A stretch of 64,000 nucleotides of DNA from Annona cherimola. Lineage: Eukaryota; Streptophyta; Magnoliopsida; Magnoliales; Annonaceae. How positions within the stretch are numbered: the first letter of the stretch is position 1; every line of letters begins with the position of its first letter. This document shows positions 12,001 through 25,425 of the stretch, in pieces. The stretch is from positions 53,448,008 to 53,512,007 of the forward strand of contig CM059973.1 of the NCBI GenBank assembly GCA_030490835.1. Reading direction: 5' to 3'. The notes under the pieces were generated by a model. The model did not search any database, had not been told where the DNA came from, and was given only the letters and a program-made list of their open reading frames with translations. The position numbers and the translations under genes are program-made.

Positions 12001-15000
12001 TAACATGACAAATCTGTATGATATATATCCTATTTGTGTTTTCATGGAATGGGATTGCACAAACTGCTTATTCATTATTGAAATAAAATTCTTTCGAGAG
12101 TGTCTTTTGTAGTTTCAGTCAGAGTCTGTGCAACTAAAAAGAGTTTGTCCGTTCAATGCTTAGAAATAGAGTCCTTGGAAGGGTGAGGTTGTTGCAGAAA
12201 AAATTTGTTAGATTGTGCATTATGATGTAAATTTTACTCTTTTAGGATACTTTGGAATTTGTGAATGTCATATCTGAATTTCGAAAGTTTATCGTATTAT
12301 TTCAAGCATTGTAGATGTCCCGAACATTTCAAATGGCAATAGATGGGGGTTCCTTCACTAAATGGTGGGCAAAGCAAACTAATCCTGAATAAGTCTTAAG
12401 CATTGTACTGATGATGAGGGATGGATTTTTTTAGTCCCATAGTATTATTCTTCATAACTTTCAAAACGTAGGCTTAATTTTCAGGTATTATCTGGTTCTA
12501 TGGGCTATTGAGAATGAGTTTATTGAAATCAACTAAATCTTACCATTTCATGCTTCCTGCTTACCATGCGAGTTGAATATCGAATGCGTATGATGAATAG
12601 AGTAATTTTGATCCTTTCATCAAATGCATAACAAAATACCAGAACAATACTAATGTACAAAACTTCTGAATTTCAATGTGGGTCGACATTTGATGTTCTT
12701 ATTCATTTATTCAAGAGTCCCACTTGATTTTTGCACATTAAATGCATATTTGAGTTTGTGGTGATTTGCTTAATTGATGATTCAACTTTTGTTTCTGTCA
12801 TAAAAACTTTTTGATGGAATTTCTGCAGTTTTGCTGAACCGTCGGTAGTGTGTCCAAACATCAATTTCATTGCTTGTTTTTTTTTAAATTTGGTTCAGCA
12901 AGATATTTAATCTGACATGTTTGCAAGGCAACTCAAGTTTGACACAACCGGGAAAAAGTTTAGCTCCTATAACCCTGATTCCTTGTCGAAGAGATTTATA
13001 TTTATTGAAATATGCTAGCTCTCATATGACTATTGCTTTGTTCTCCAGCGGCCATTTAGCTATAGTGAAAGTTAACTATAGCTACAATTTGAGTTTCCTA
13101 CAATCAGTGCTTGGATCTTAAAGTTCATATACTGGACTGTGCCTGTACCGATTTTCATGAATTTTGGGCACCATTTGCCCATCCATTCTAACTGTTCAAC
13201 TTGGGCAGAAATTGTTTACATGATAGTTTTATATGCATTTTTCTGCCTTTAGTTTTGTGATCCAGAACTTTGATTTTGTGGTTTTTAAACTAAAAAATAC
13301 ATATAATTAGCTTTCCAATAAACCATTTGGACTGAAATGTCATCATTTTTTCCCTTTAGACTTTTATCCATATGAAATTTGTCCAAGGTATGTTCTTGGA
13401 TTTAGTCAATTTTGTTAATTTTATTTCAATCTAATGTATAAATTTTTAAAAATGGACATTTGAATCACATATATCTTATATGCACATGATATTTGACCTC
13501 ATATTTTTGCTACTCTCCATAGACATACTAGTATGCTATTAACATTTTTATGGCATTGGTTGCTTGTTGATATTGCACTTGCTGGGAGAGTTTCTATAGG
13601 ATTTAAACCCTTCTGAGAATCTTAGTTTGTCTACAGGTGCATACACTTTCTTTTAATGTTATTGTGAGATTTTTGTAGCAAGAATCTAATTAAGAAGCTT
13701 ATTTATGAAAAGCAGAGACATGCAACCAAGTAGAGGCTTTGAAGTTGAAGATTTATTGTAGAAATTGATGTGAGCTTTCAAGAAGAACCAAGTCTTTCTA
13801 GCTATATATTTGAATATTTAAATGATGAGATTTTTATTGTTTTAACACACTTTGAGTCTCAGTTCTCAATTTTTGCTTGAGGGAATTGATTAATAGTTAA
13901 TAAACAGAAGGCGTTGTTGAATCATGCAGATCACTAGCTCAGATGGGAAAGTGTCCTCCTCACATAAACAACCTTAAAACAGTAGGATCAAATATTTGAG
14001 CATTTTTAATTGAAAATTCATATCCTTCTCTTCCCTTACAAGGCAGATAACGTCTAGTGCTCAAGTGCATGTGCATTATTCTGTGACTTGCCTATGTTAC
14101 CAAATTTTCAGTGTTCAGTTGCCATTTGGCTATTTAAACTGTTTAGGTTGTGTTTGGGAAGTCAGATTAAAATTGTTTATTTATCAATCATTTGATGTAA
14201 TTATTCAGGTTACGTATTAGTTGTTTTTATGTTTTTTTGGGGCTAATATAATTGCAGGTATTCTTTGGTATGAAAATAATTGTAGGTATTGGGTATGCCC
14301 TGGGATAATTTTTTTAAGTGGACTACATTGAAGAAAAGAAGCTAGCCTAAGAGACAGCCCATAATTTATTCTCTCTCTCCAAGTTTTTCTATTTTTCTCC
14401 TTTTCATGAACCGAGGAGCTAGTTGTGGTAGGCTATAGGCATTATGTCTTGATAGAGTGAGCCATTTTAGTACGCATGCACTTTACGAAACGCACTGTAT
14501 ATGTTAATGAGATTATTTTCTTTGCTGAAAAATGGATACTGCGTTCTCTTAAGTTGCGTAGCTACAAGATTAGGGGCTACTTGGCTCTTGTCAATCCAAA
14601 GGGATGATAGTTCAGTGCTCAAGGAATATCTCACTTTAGAAAAATTCAATTTGTGTTTCAAGAGAAACTGACGTTCTTCTCACTTCAATAACTCAAAATT
14701 CTTTAGTTAAGTTGTAAAAATCTTATATTAATTCCAATGCATATTTTAATTTTCATTCTTCTTTTTAACAAATTTACACAATCAATTTCCTTTCTAAAAT
14801 ACTTTTATTTTTTATGCAGGTTAAATATGGATGTTGGTTAAAGAAATTTAAAGTTGGGTTACATCGCCACTCTTACAATAATATTTTGAAGAGAAATGAT
14901 TACAATTATTTTGTGTATATTTAATTGACTTTTGGATGGTACTGTTTCATTTTTTAGCTTTCGGGGAATGTTGGTTAAATATACAATACTCCAATTATGA

Positions 15001-15282
15001 TCGACACTTGTAATTAGAATTATTAATTGTGCTTTTTGGAATTATCCAAAGAGGGTTGATCTCATATGGTTAATTGGGCGCTTGTCTTTTATGTTTTTTT
15101 TTTAAAAATTATTTTACGCATTTGTGGAGTTTCACCTAATAGATTCATATAAATAAAATTTTTGGGCATTTTTAGATATGATATTTTATTTTTTAAATAA
15201 AATAGGCATCAATTTTTTTAATTATATCATCGTATCAGATTACTAGATAGTTTTAACTATACACAAATACTTAATTGTGGTG
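9013..15282. other. Long T-rich, intron-like unique sequence without genes
   Basis: About 6.3 kb of T-rich plus-strand sequence with short runs of T, no ORF with recognisable protein, and no terminal repeats that could be paired. The composition resembles long plant introns or intergenic DNA. A GA-rich patch (9538-9600) and a hairpin at 11234-11270 are the only local structures noted. Confidence 0.5.
11234..11270. repeat. 17-bp-arm hairpin
   Basis: CTCTACTTCTATGTAAC (11234-11250) and GTTACATAGAAGTGGAG (11254-11270) are inverted repeats with one mismatch and a 3-base loop. Confidence 0.8.
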
Positions 15283-15287
15283 TATTC
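15283..15287. repeat. 5-bp TSD of solo LTR, left copy
   Basis: TATTC here and at 16936-16940 brackets the solo LTR exactly. Confidence 0.85.
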
Positions 15288-15986
15288 TGTTGGTCCCGAG
15301 TTAATGGCAATTACCTAAGAGGGGAGGGGTGAATTGAGTATTATGAAAATTTAAAACTTAAACAGAAACTTTATCCCGGATTAATCTAGTCCCCTTTATG
15401 AAGAAACAAAATGGAATGTAATATAATGTAGAGAGCAAAAATAGAAATCAACACATAAGATTTTATAGTGGTTCAGGCAACCTTCCTACTCCACTCTTTC
15501 AAGCTTACACCTTTTGTGACTTGGGTTCTACTACGTATTCCACGAATACAACTAGAGTCTCTACTCTCTTCTAGATTTTAGCTCTAGGAGGCATATACAA
15601 CCATAGCCTCTGCTCTCTTCTAGATTCTAGCTTTAGGGGGCATATACAATCAACACAAGTAGATGAGTTACACTCCAATCATAACTCTACTTGTAATGTC
15701 TTGGTTTGGACCACCAAACTCAAACCAAGCACTAAAACAATCAATAATGTAAAAATAAAGAAGATCTACACTTTACTGAGTTGTGTAGCAAGTTTCAGCT
15801 TGAGGAAGAATCTGTAAGAGCAACCGATTGTGTTTCGTTGAAGCAAATCGCAACTTTGAGGCTTGTTCTTCCATTGAAAGTGTATAGATAACTCAAATTT
15901 AGAGAAAAGCAAATAAGAACTCTTGCTTGCACTTCTTTCCTCTCTTTAGACTCTGTCTTGTGTATATTCACGTTTGCTTGAGTGTC

Positions 15987-15994
15987 TATATATA
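15987..15994 (-). promoter_or_regulatory. TATA box of solo LTR
   Basis: TATATATA within CTCTATATATAGAC on the minus strand, at the same LTR position as CTATAAAAGG in the young copies. Confidence 0.6.
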
Positions 15995-16077
15995 GAGGAG
16001 GGAAGATTTTGAACGTTATAGAGGTGGTTGGCGCGCAATAAATGTTCCAACGTTCAAAAATTTGAACATTACGTCCC

Positions 16078-16810
16078 CAAGTCGCAGGTGGAGTCGACTT
16101 CGTCTGCGACTTCGCCCAAGTCGCATGCTGGAGTCGACTTCGTGCGCGACTTCGACTGTTCTTTAGTTTCCAAGTCTGTGTTCTGGGTCGACTTGGTTTC
16201 AGACTTGGCCTCAAGTCGATCTTGGAGTCGACTTGGGGTGCGACTTGACCATTTTCTTGTGCCAAATCAGTTTGATCCTTGTTGATTCACCTCTTGCTTG
16301 CTTAGCTTCTTTCCTTCAAATAATAGAAGCATTATTTTGTTCTTGATTGACTTCAAATCTTGTAAACCTTGTAAATCTTGGAGAACTTGAAACTTGTATG
16401 GTCAAATCTTCTTTAATTTGGAATGAATTCATGTACCTTGCTTTGCTTTAAGTTTGTATTAGTCTTCATATCTTGAGTTGTCTTCATCTTGAAATGAGCT
16501 TGAACCTTTAACTTGGGCTTGAGAAACTCAAGTCGATGTTGGGGTCGACTTCATACGCGACTTGGCCTCAAGTCGCAAGTGGAGTCAACGTCGACTGCGA
16601 CTTCGGATGTTCTGTCCCCAAAATCAACGCTGGAAGGAAATGTGTATCTTCAAGTCGATACTGGAGTCGACTTCGACTGCGACTTCGGATGTTCATTTTC
16701 CAATTTCAACTCTGTCTATCAGGTACCTGTTGAAGTCGTATGTGGAGTTGACTTCAAGATCGATTTCACCCTAAGTCGAAGTTGGAGTCGACTCAGGAAT
16801 CGACTTGGCT
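16078..16810 (-). repeat. GTCGAC palindrome array in solo LTR U3
   Basis: Many copies of GGAGTCGACTT flanked by CAAGTCGCA and TGCGACTT, in two blocks (about 16078-16250 and 16530-16810) upstream of the TATA box. The motif is the family's U3 repeat; spacing is irregular. Confidence 0.85.
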
Positions 16811-16940
16811 GATTTTCATTCCTTAAGTCATTCATTAAAATTATTAGTAATCATTTCGTACTCAAATTTGAATTTGTTAATCATCAAAACTTATGCTTTG
16901 GTCAGTTTGTTTTGTTTTAACTATTGTTTCCAACATATTC

Positions 16941-19226
16941 AAGGGGGAAAGGGTAACAAAATCAACGTAATTTTATTTTATGACTGTTAAAACGAAATAT
17001 AAAAACCAAAATAAGTAGTTATGTCTTCTATTAGTACACCAAATTTAAAATTTGTCATGAGGTTCAAAGTCTTCATCTTTAACTTCAAATATATAGAATT
17101 TAATTTATCGAAAAAAATATATAAAAATTTGAATTGATCATCATGACGTGATATATGCCAAAATTTTAAAATAGAATATTAAAAATATATCGTTTTCCCT
17201 ATTTTTACTCTAGCACATGATCAAAAGCAAAACGAATGTTCGCTTCTCTTATGCTCTGTAATATATTGATTTTAACAACAAATAAATAATTGTTTTCAAA
17301 ACTTAATGATTATTAAAAATTTTAGTCTATTAAAAAATTTAATTTTCATTATTTTTTATTTTGAATTTTATAATTTTATTGATAAAATATTTTGAGAAGT
17401 TTTCTTTTATTTGCAGTAGACAATACATAAACGTTTTCTTGATTTTAGTTATTTTTGGGTCAATGACATGGGGTACCGAAAAAAATTCGTACAAAATAAA
17501 CTTAAGGTTTAATTTATTTAGCTCTTAAAAACATAAAGATAAGCTATATTAAAAAATAAAAATAATAAGATGGGATGATTGGACGACCGATGGTTGCCCC
17601 TTGTATAGGTTTTCTCCTCTTAATTGATAGGTTCATTACATGTATTTTTTTAAATCTACTTTCAACTTTATTATAATTTTTTGTGAAATTTAAAATGAAT
17701 TATTATTATTGAATTATTTTGTGACAAATAATATTTAATTATTTAAAAATAGATTTTATTATTATAAAAAATAAATCATAATATTTTAATTTTCTTGTAG
17801 CATAAACAACTTATTTAGTACCCATTCATGAATCTAATTATAGTGTAAGCAATTAGTAAAAATATAAATTTTTATTCATTAAAGATGTCAAGTAATAAGC
17901 TATAGAAAATTTAATAAGCTGTAGAAATTTATCGTTTAATATTTTTATGGCTTTATATGTGCTTATTAGATACAATTTACGGTGCTGAATAACTTTAAAA
18001 CCAACAAAAAATTACTAGTGAGGCAGATAATTATAATTACTTGTTAATTAATTTTTGTTTAAATATTATCATAATTTTTAGGAGCTCAAATTACAAGTGC
18101 GACGCACATTAATTAACTCTTATTTTATTATTAGAATAATAAAACTTTTAAGTTAAAATTATTTTGCTTCTAATGTACAAGATGTGAAAAAGGCATTTTC
18201 CCTTCCACTTATGTTTAAAAAAATGGCACAACCACCTCATTCTTCTTAATAGATGTGCTCTTTATATGTATTTAATGAATAAAATTTATATACATAATTG
18301 CTTTTAGTGCTTAATAATCTTTAATTCAACAAAGAAAATTATTAGTGGAATATGTAATCAAAATTACTTCTTAAGTAACTCTCGTTTGGATATTATGATA
18401 TTTTTGGGACTAAAAATAATTTTTAGGTCTTCAATGCGGCTAAGAAATAAGTACAAAATGCACCTCGTTATCGGTGTTCAATGACTAAAATTTTCCCCAC
18501 CAACCATGTTTAAAAAAGGTGCACAACACTTGATTCTTTTTGTAATTTAGTGCTTGTTAACTTTTTATATTAATACAATTTATACAAATAATTGATTTGA
18601 TACATAATATAATTTTTAGGAGTACAAATTATTTCGCAGTCTACAACACTAGTAGAGAAAAATATTCGCAAAATGCATCTCATTATCGGTGTTTAATACT
18701 TAAAATTTTGAATGCCGATTATTTTTAAAGGTGCACATCAACTCATTCTCCCAAAATGATGGGTTACTTGTGTGTATTTATTCTTAACAATTATAGCTTA
18801 TAATGTTTATTTTGTACTATTAAATAAATAAAAATATAAATTAAAATTATGCATATAGAACTTAACCAGATAATGCAATCAAAAAAGTAATTTAATGGAT
18901 TTTTAATTTGCTTTTAAAAAGTGTTATTTAATATTTTAAAAAAATTAATATTATATGATAGATAATATGTTCAACACAGATTATATGAATGATCTGTAAA
19001 ATCCATCAGATCAGTTCAAAGGAATTTGAATTATTTGTAAAACTCATCAAATCAATTTATTTGAATTTGAATAATTTGTGAAAATCATAAAATTTGACGA
19101 TACGAGTTCTTGACTTTTTAGCATTATTGTAAAATCTATATTGCCCATATAATTTGTTAAAATAAAATTTTATCAATTTAATTTAAGGTGTCGAAACTGT
19201 AAAACTTATCTATATCATTAAACAAT
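16941..19226. other. AT-rich interval with decayed, partly tandem repeats
   Basis: No gene is visible. Between about 18180 and 18770 related segments recur (ATGTTTAAAAAA..GGCACAACC..CTCATTCTT near 18210, 18510 and 18725; ATCGGTGTTCAATGACTAAAATTTT-like near 18471 and 18685), suggesting a diverged tandem array of roughly 200-320 bp units. Confidence 0.45.
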
Positions 19227-19331
19227 TGTGATGACTGCGTAGAACCAGGTAAATTAATCCGTGATTTTTCTTAATTTTCAAAATTAGTAATAATAAGCGA
19301 TATGGTTAGAAAATTTAAGGAAGATGATTCG
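19227..19331 (+). mobile_element. Element C 5' LTR remnant
   Basis: About 105 bp align with 60766-60870 (TGTGATGAYTGC, AAATTAATC, AATTAGTAATAATAA, AAATTTAAGG). After this the two copies no longer match, implying a deletion from U3 into the leader or a recombinant structure. Confidence 0.65.
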
Positions 19332-19540
19332 ATGGTCGTTAATCATCAATAATGTTTACAGCAAAGTTGGAGAACATTTAGATCAAGACAAAGGGAAAAG
19401 TTATGACATAATAATATATATTTACATATGTAGATAAATAAAAACCTGTGTTTTTCTTTTTATTTGTATGTTTTCTTTTTGTGAGAAAACTATGTATGAT
19501 ATAAAAGTATAAGAATTAATATCTATAACTCTTCTTGTAG

Positions 19541-20256
19541 ATGACTAAAAATGTTAAATTTGTAGTGCGACCTGATGAGAGAGAAAGGGCACCACCCTTC
19601 ACGGGACATTATCGACAAGGGCGATTCATTATTACTCTAGTTCGTGGGCCTCGGCCCAAGAAACTTGAACTAAATAAGGAAACAAGAAACCTTTGGAGGT
19701 TAATTCCTCGTTCGACGTCTCATAAACATACCTGGTACAACATGTACAATAGAATTTACCTATTTTACTATGGTACTAGCATAACTACTATCCAATAACA
19801 GGAATGAAGAATTTGCTGCGAATGAGAACAAAGGAGAGAGATGGAGTTCGAGGGACCCTTTAGGTATCTGGAAGATGAAACTCTGGAGGATAATGATATC
19901 ATCATACAGGAAATTATATACATAAGTGAGTCATCTAAGGAAGAGGACAAAGAAATAAAAATATGTGCTAAAAGTTTTACGGATGAAAGAGAAAATGAGA
20001 GAGAGAGTCAACGTTCATGTAATGTGTGAGTCCTTTGTATGTATTATGCATATAAATAATGTATGGTATATATAAATAAAAATGTGCTTGTGATTATACT
20101 AAATTTTCTTTATCAATTGTAGATGATAAATACACATTCCTCAAATCAAAGAAAGGAAAAACAGGTGATACTAGAATCTTCTATTAGAATAGAAAGAGAA
20201 GAATCCACTCATAATACACGACCTGAACCTAATACTGGGAAATCTCTCTTAATGGA
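19541..20256 (+). pseudogene. Element C 5' coding segment with exon-like blocks, joining gag
   Basis: Three open blocks are each preceded by intron-acceptor-like sequence: ATG at 19541 after TCTTCTTGTAG, a block from 19802 after CCAATAACAG, and ATG at 20123 after TCAATTGTAG. Block 1 encodes a basic peptide (MTKNVKFVVRPDERERAPP..), block 2 an acidic Glu-rich one, block 3 MINTHSSNQRKEK.. to KSLLM. If solo LTR A and one ATGGA are removed, block 3 continues in frame into EERAIAIIA before a TAG, so block 3 is the start of C's gag region. Blocks 1 and 2 are not recognised. Introns here would be unusual for a retrotransposon and are inferred from motifs only. Confidence 0.45.
20252..20256. repeat. 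5-bp TSD of solo LTR A, left copy
   Basis: ATGGA here and at 56425-56429, 36 kb apart, brackets solo LTR A and everything nested in it. It also restores the reading frame of element C gag when collapsed. Confidence 0.8.
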
Positions 20257-21054
20257 TGTGGCGCTCCCAACCCGAGGCGTCACAATCCTGAGCCTTACTC
20301 CAAAATCGTTATCAATTGGTAAATGTGAAATAGGATTGTCGCCCTAATCACGCTGCGGGTTTTTAATTGGATCTCATCCAAATTTTTTTTGTTCGTTTCA
20401 TTCTTTTATCCATCATCATTTCATTTCTTTGCATTTTACTCAATTCGTCTTGTAAGCAACGATACACTTGCAATTCGTTGCACATAACATTTTAAAATAC
20501 TACTTGGTTCCCTTTCTTATGTACTTTTTCATAAACTCATCCCTTGGCAGTTGTCATCAATTGTACATATCATTCATAAATTTTTTATCTTGTTCTCTTA
20601 CATCCTTAGTTTTATCAACTTGGCTATGCTATAGCCATATAAAATTCATTCATTATTAAATATTCAACACGCATACTTATATACATACATTCAATCATTA
20701 GTTCACATAGAGCTTAGAATTTTCAATATGTTCACATACATTGTCATACCATAAAAATTCCAGTCATACCATTCTATACACATAGCTAATCATTTAGCAC
20801 ACACATGAATATCGTTTTATACCTTTTCTCAAATGCTCAGGTTCTCTACCTCTTGAGCTTCCCTATATCTGTCTAAGGTTTGGAAAAATAAATCGTAAGT
20901 GATAACTCAGTAAGCAAGCGTTTTCATTTACTTATAAATGCATTTCTCGCTGTTCGGTAGGAGACACTTATAAGTGATCAATTACCAATAGGAAGAAACC
21001 TTTTATGAAAATCCTTCGTAAAATATTTCATATAAACCCTTCATTAAACTTTTT

Positions 21055-21560
21055 TTCATGAGGACATTTGTATGTCCTAAAATATTTTCACATAAACCTT
21101 TTATATGAGAACAATTATATGTCCTAAAATATTTTCATATACACTTTTATTCATGAGGATAATTTTATATCCTAAAACATTGTCATATAAACATGTGTTC
21201 ATGAGGACAATCTTATGTCCTAAAACATTTCCATATAGACCTCTTTATTCATAAGGACAACTTTATGTCCTAAACCATTTGTATATAAACCTCTTTATAT
21301 GAGGACATTCGTATGTCCTGAAATAATTTTGTATAAACCCTTTTTCATATCCCAATTTTTGGGCTTTTAAAAAACAACGCATATGCATATAAACCTTTTT
21401 ATCTGTGTGTACATTTTTATGTCCTAAAATATGTTCATGTAAACCTTATTTCCTGTGGACATAATCATGTCCTAAAATATTTGAGTAAACATTATTTTCT
21501 GTGGACATTGTTATGTCCTGAAATATCCTTACATAAATATTATTTCTTGTGGAGATCATC
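21055..21560 (-). repeat. 48-bp tandem array in LTR A with GGACA/TGTCC dyads
   Basis: Units start with GAGGACA or a variant at 21060, 21107, 21155, 21203, about 21252 and 21301 (period 47-50 bp) and continue less regularly to about 21560. Each unit contains a dyad such as AGGACATTTGTATGTCCT followed by AAAATATTTTCAT. The homologous array in LTR B is at 24.9-25.43 kb. Confidence 0.85.
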
Positions 21561-24301
21561 ATGTCCAAAAATATTCTCATGTCCCCATTTTGGGACTTTT
21601 AAAACAAAACATATGCCTATACGTCTCTAACCCTCTGGTAGGTGACACTTACCAAGTGATCATCCTTCCATAGGAAAGAAACCATCCATGTGAATGCATC
21701 GGTAGCTAGGCGGTCGTCCATCCTGCTCCCATTTCGGAGAGGGCACCGCCGGTTACCGGCCTTCCCTTAGCGACTTGGCCATAGGTATAGGTTGACCTTA
21801 GTACGCAACCATCTCGGTCTACAACTGCCTCCATCATGGACCTAGTACATGATCCTCATGCACACTCGTTTGTATTCGCATTGTCATACTAGCATGATTT
21901 CATAAAATCATCACGGTCTTCAGACCGTGCCATTTTTGAAGTCAAAACTTGAAAGAACATAATCAAGCTTAGTCCGTAGACTGTGCCCTTCTCAAATTGA
22001 GAACTGGGCATAATCATTTTAAAAATAAAATATTTTCGTAAACTGTCTTTAAATAATAATGTTAGGATGACTACCCTTAAAGAATTTTAGAAACATTTTA
22101 GTAAATCAATTTTAGAAAATATTTATAATACTTGAGAAAATAATATTTTTAAGAGTATTTCTTATTTGTTAGTAAACAATTTTAGAATCATCTCGATAAA
22201 TCAATTTTGAAATATTTCAATAATTAAAAATAACAAGCTTTTCTTGTAAACATTTTTATTCCCATTTCTAGGTTTTTTATGAGCAAAGGATAGACAAACA
22301 TATTTGCTTCCATTTTATTGGCATTATATGCCTTGTCCACACACCATCATTGCCACTCTTATGTAGAGAAATGTTTGCACTATCTTTTGAACATCATTTA
22401 AACAAAGCAGTCATCAAATCAATTTATCGAGTTGGTCATCCTTAAAATTCTTTTGAAAACATGAATACCAGAAATTTTCAAAGTATATCAGTCTTCAAAG
22501 AGACTGAAAATATTTCAATAGACCATTTCAAAATATCTAAATAAACCATTTAAAGACATTCAATTAAACCATTTTAAAAGTCTTATTTATTTACAAATAT
22601 CATTATATGAAGAATCATATATTTTTTTTCTCAAAACTCCTTAGGAATAGAATTCCCAAAGTTCAAATATAATCTTGCAAGAGAATGAAAACTCTCTCAT
22701 CATAAATGCTTTTGAAATAGCATTTCTAAGAACTTACTTAACATAAAACCATCTTTAAACATGCCATTAGTAAGGAGTAAAATCATATCTTCAAGAATTA
22801 AGCATGCTTACAATGAAGCAATGCTGAGGCTTGTCATTAAAGCCATATTTTCAAGAATTGAATTTGCTTACTCCGTAAGCAATTCTAAAATCATCAATAT
22901 AGATACTTAAAATAAAATCAACATTTATGAAAGTTCGCTTGCTTACCTTGTAAGCAATCTTGCAAATATCTTGATAAAGCAAGTTAAAATCATTTCAATA
23001 TTTGTCAATAAAATAGCATTTGGAAATGCTTGATAAAGCATCATTGTAAAGCACTTGTAATCATTTCAACATTTGAAATGAAATCAATATTTTCAAAAGG
23101 TTGCTTGCTTACCTGAATTCACTTCAATTTCCTTCGTCAATCTTTTCTTTGCCCTTGCTATATACGTAAGAATGACATTGCATTCATAATCATAATTCCA
23201 TATGTTTGCACATCATATAGTTTTTCAACCTACATGGTTTCTGTCAACTTACTTAACCCACTTGTCTTTCAAGTTGGGTGTTCATTTTTCAATTCCCACA
23301 TTGGTATAACTTGTGCTTCCATAGCACCCATTCATTTTAAATCCACCTCTAATAGGTTAAACCCTCATAATCACTTATGATAATTATTTATATCCTATTA
23401 TAAGTTAAATTTCATTCCAAAAATCTAGAATTTAACATTTATTTTGATTTATTCCTCAATCTGTCCATAATGCTGAAATCAGACACACTGATTTCTCAAA
23501 ATTTGAAGTTATAATAAAATCAAAGAATTTAAATCTGAAATTTCTATCATAACTTAATAACTACATTAATTAACCAAAATAAATATTTTCAGCACAAAAT
23601 ATTAAGTATTTATATTTATTTTGGTATTTTTACTTTGCTGGACAGCAACATCTATTTTCAGATGGATCAAATCACGTTAATTATTAGGTATATTTATACC
23701 CTTCGAAAATTAATTTTTATTTTTTTGAGTGATATTCAAGATGTATTGTATATCATATAAAATTTTCAGATCAAAATTTCTTTTATAAAAATTATTAAAA
23801 ATCATTTAGTGCATCTGATCCTGACACCCGTTCGACCCTGTTCAGGTTGATTTTCCCGTATTTTTAATTTGCAGCTTGATTATCCTTTTAAGCTAAAAAG
23901 TGTGTCATTCCTTAATAACCATATCATGCGTTCTCACAAAAATTTTTATGCTAAAAATAATTCATTTACTATTTCTTTCATATTTTACTTTCCTATTTTA
24001 GATTCAGTACATATGAGTATAGGTTAGATAACATAGGCTGATTAATAACCAAATAAAAATTCATAAATGAACCTGTTTAATTGGGAATATTTTAAACTTA
24101 GATCATGTTAATAATCACTACGTACCTGAATTTTGGGAGAGGAATTACCCCCCTTTGAAATCTTCAAGCTGCCTTCTTTCTCTTCTCTCCTTTCCCTTCT
24201 CTTTCTCTCTCTCCTTCCTTGCTGGATGTCCCAGCTGCTCTTGCTGCCCCTTTTCTTCTTTTTTTCCTCATTTCTTGCTGCCCAAGAAACCTTGGTAGGC
24301 C

Positions 24302-24311
24302 TTTTATATAA
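24302..24311 (-). promoter_or_regulatory. TATA box of LTR A
   Basis: The minus strand reads TATATAAAAG just before a purine-rich (minus strand) leader at 24260-24165, as expected for U3-R transition. The U3 upstream of it lies across the element B insertion, at 55.65-56.42 kb. Confidence 0.5.
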
Positions 24312-24899
24312 TTTTTTAAAATACCAAAATATCTATCCCTAATTTGCCCCGTTGGTCACATTCATTGTGGCGCCCCAACCTGAGACGTCACAACCTTACT
24401 CCAAGATCTATCGATTGGTAAATGTGAATCAGGATTGTTGCCCTAATCACGCGGCGGGTTCATAATTGGATTTCGTCCAATTTATTTTTATCTATCATCA
24501 TTCATTTCTTTATATTCTACATCATTCATCATACAAGCGACAATATACTTGTAATGGATTTCATATTTCATTCATAGCATCTCATCATATTTTTCTACAA
24601 TGACATTTACATTCCATACATACATACATTCAATCATTGGATCACATAGAACTTAGAACTCTAAATAAGTTTACATATATGTCAACATACCTCAGAACTT
24701 TAATCATGCTATCCCATTCCTTATATCCCACATGGCTACAATCACGTACATTTTCTTCAATGCTTAGGTTCGCAACCTCCTGAGTTTCCCGGTACCTGTC
24801 TAAGGTTTGAAAAAATAAAACGTGAGTGATTACTCAGTAAACAAGAATTTCATCTTTTAGGGCAAAACTTCCTTTAAAATATTTTCCTTAAACATCTTG

Positions 24900-25425
24900 A
24901 ATACATTTTTACCTGAGGACATTTGTATGTTCTAAAACATTGTCATGAAATCCTTTATTCATGAGGATAATTTTATGTTCTAGAATATTTTCATAAATAT
25001 TCATTCTTAAAAATCATTTACAAGTCACGTCTGGGCTTGTTAAGACAAACTATATGCGTTTTACCCTTTTTAATTAATTTTCTTTGGTCCTATGTGAACA
25101 TTTATAATGTTCGAAGATATTTACATAAAACCTTCTTTTGCTAATGGATGTTTTTGCGTCTAAACATTTTTCATCATAAATTCCTTTAGCCAAGGGACAT
25201 CTGATGTCCCAAAATATTTTTGACATAACTTCTTTGGCAATGGACATTCATATGTCCTAAAACACTTTTCTCATAAACTCTTTGGCAAAGGACATTCTCA
25301 TGTCGAAAAATATTTTCATTTAAATACTTTGGCATTGGACATTCTCATGTCCATAAACACTTTCCATTTTGGCACTTTAGCAATGGATATTCTTATGTCC
25401 AAAACTAAGTTTAACATAAATCCTT
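24900..25425 (-). repeat. Tandem GGACA/TGTCC dyad array in LTR B
   Basis: Repeats such as GAGGACATTTGTATGTTCT, AGGGACATCTGATGTCCC, ATGGACATTCATATGTCCT and TTGGACATTCTCATGTCC alternate with AAAATATTTTCAT-like spacers. It is homologous to the array in LTR A. Confidence 0.8.

Larger units (their letters stand above)
15288..16935 (-). mobile_element. Sirevirus-like solo LTR
   Basis: A 1648-bp sequence from TGTTGGTCCCGAG to TTTCCAACA, the same ends as the 1490-bp LTRs at 34.5, 43.4 and 52.3 kb, with a perfect TSD (TATTC). No PBS, PPT or coding region adjoins it. In the minus orientation the order is U3 with GTCGAC repeats (16.81 to 16.08 kb), TATA box (15987-15994), then R-U5. It is a diverged subfamily, about 160 bp longer than the young LTRs. 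Two near-identical blocks (TCTCTTCTAGAT...TCTAG...CTAG, about 15561-15650) mark the U5 side, as in the young LTRs. Confidence 0.9.

Noticed and set aside
21055..25425. Regularly spaced repeats that could suggest a CRISPR array
   Set aside because: Units are direct tandem copies without unique spacers, in a plant LTR, with no cas genes.
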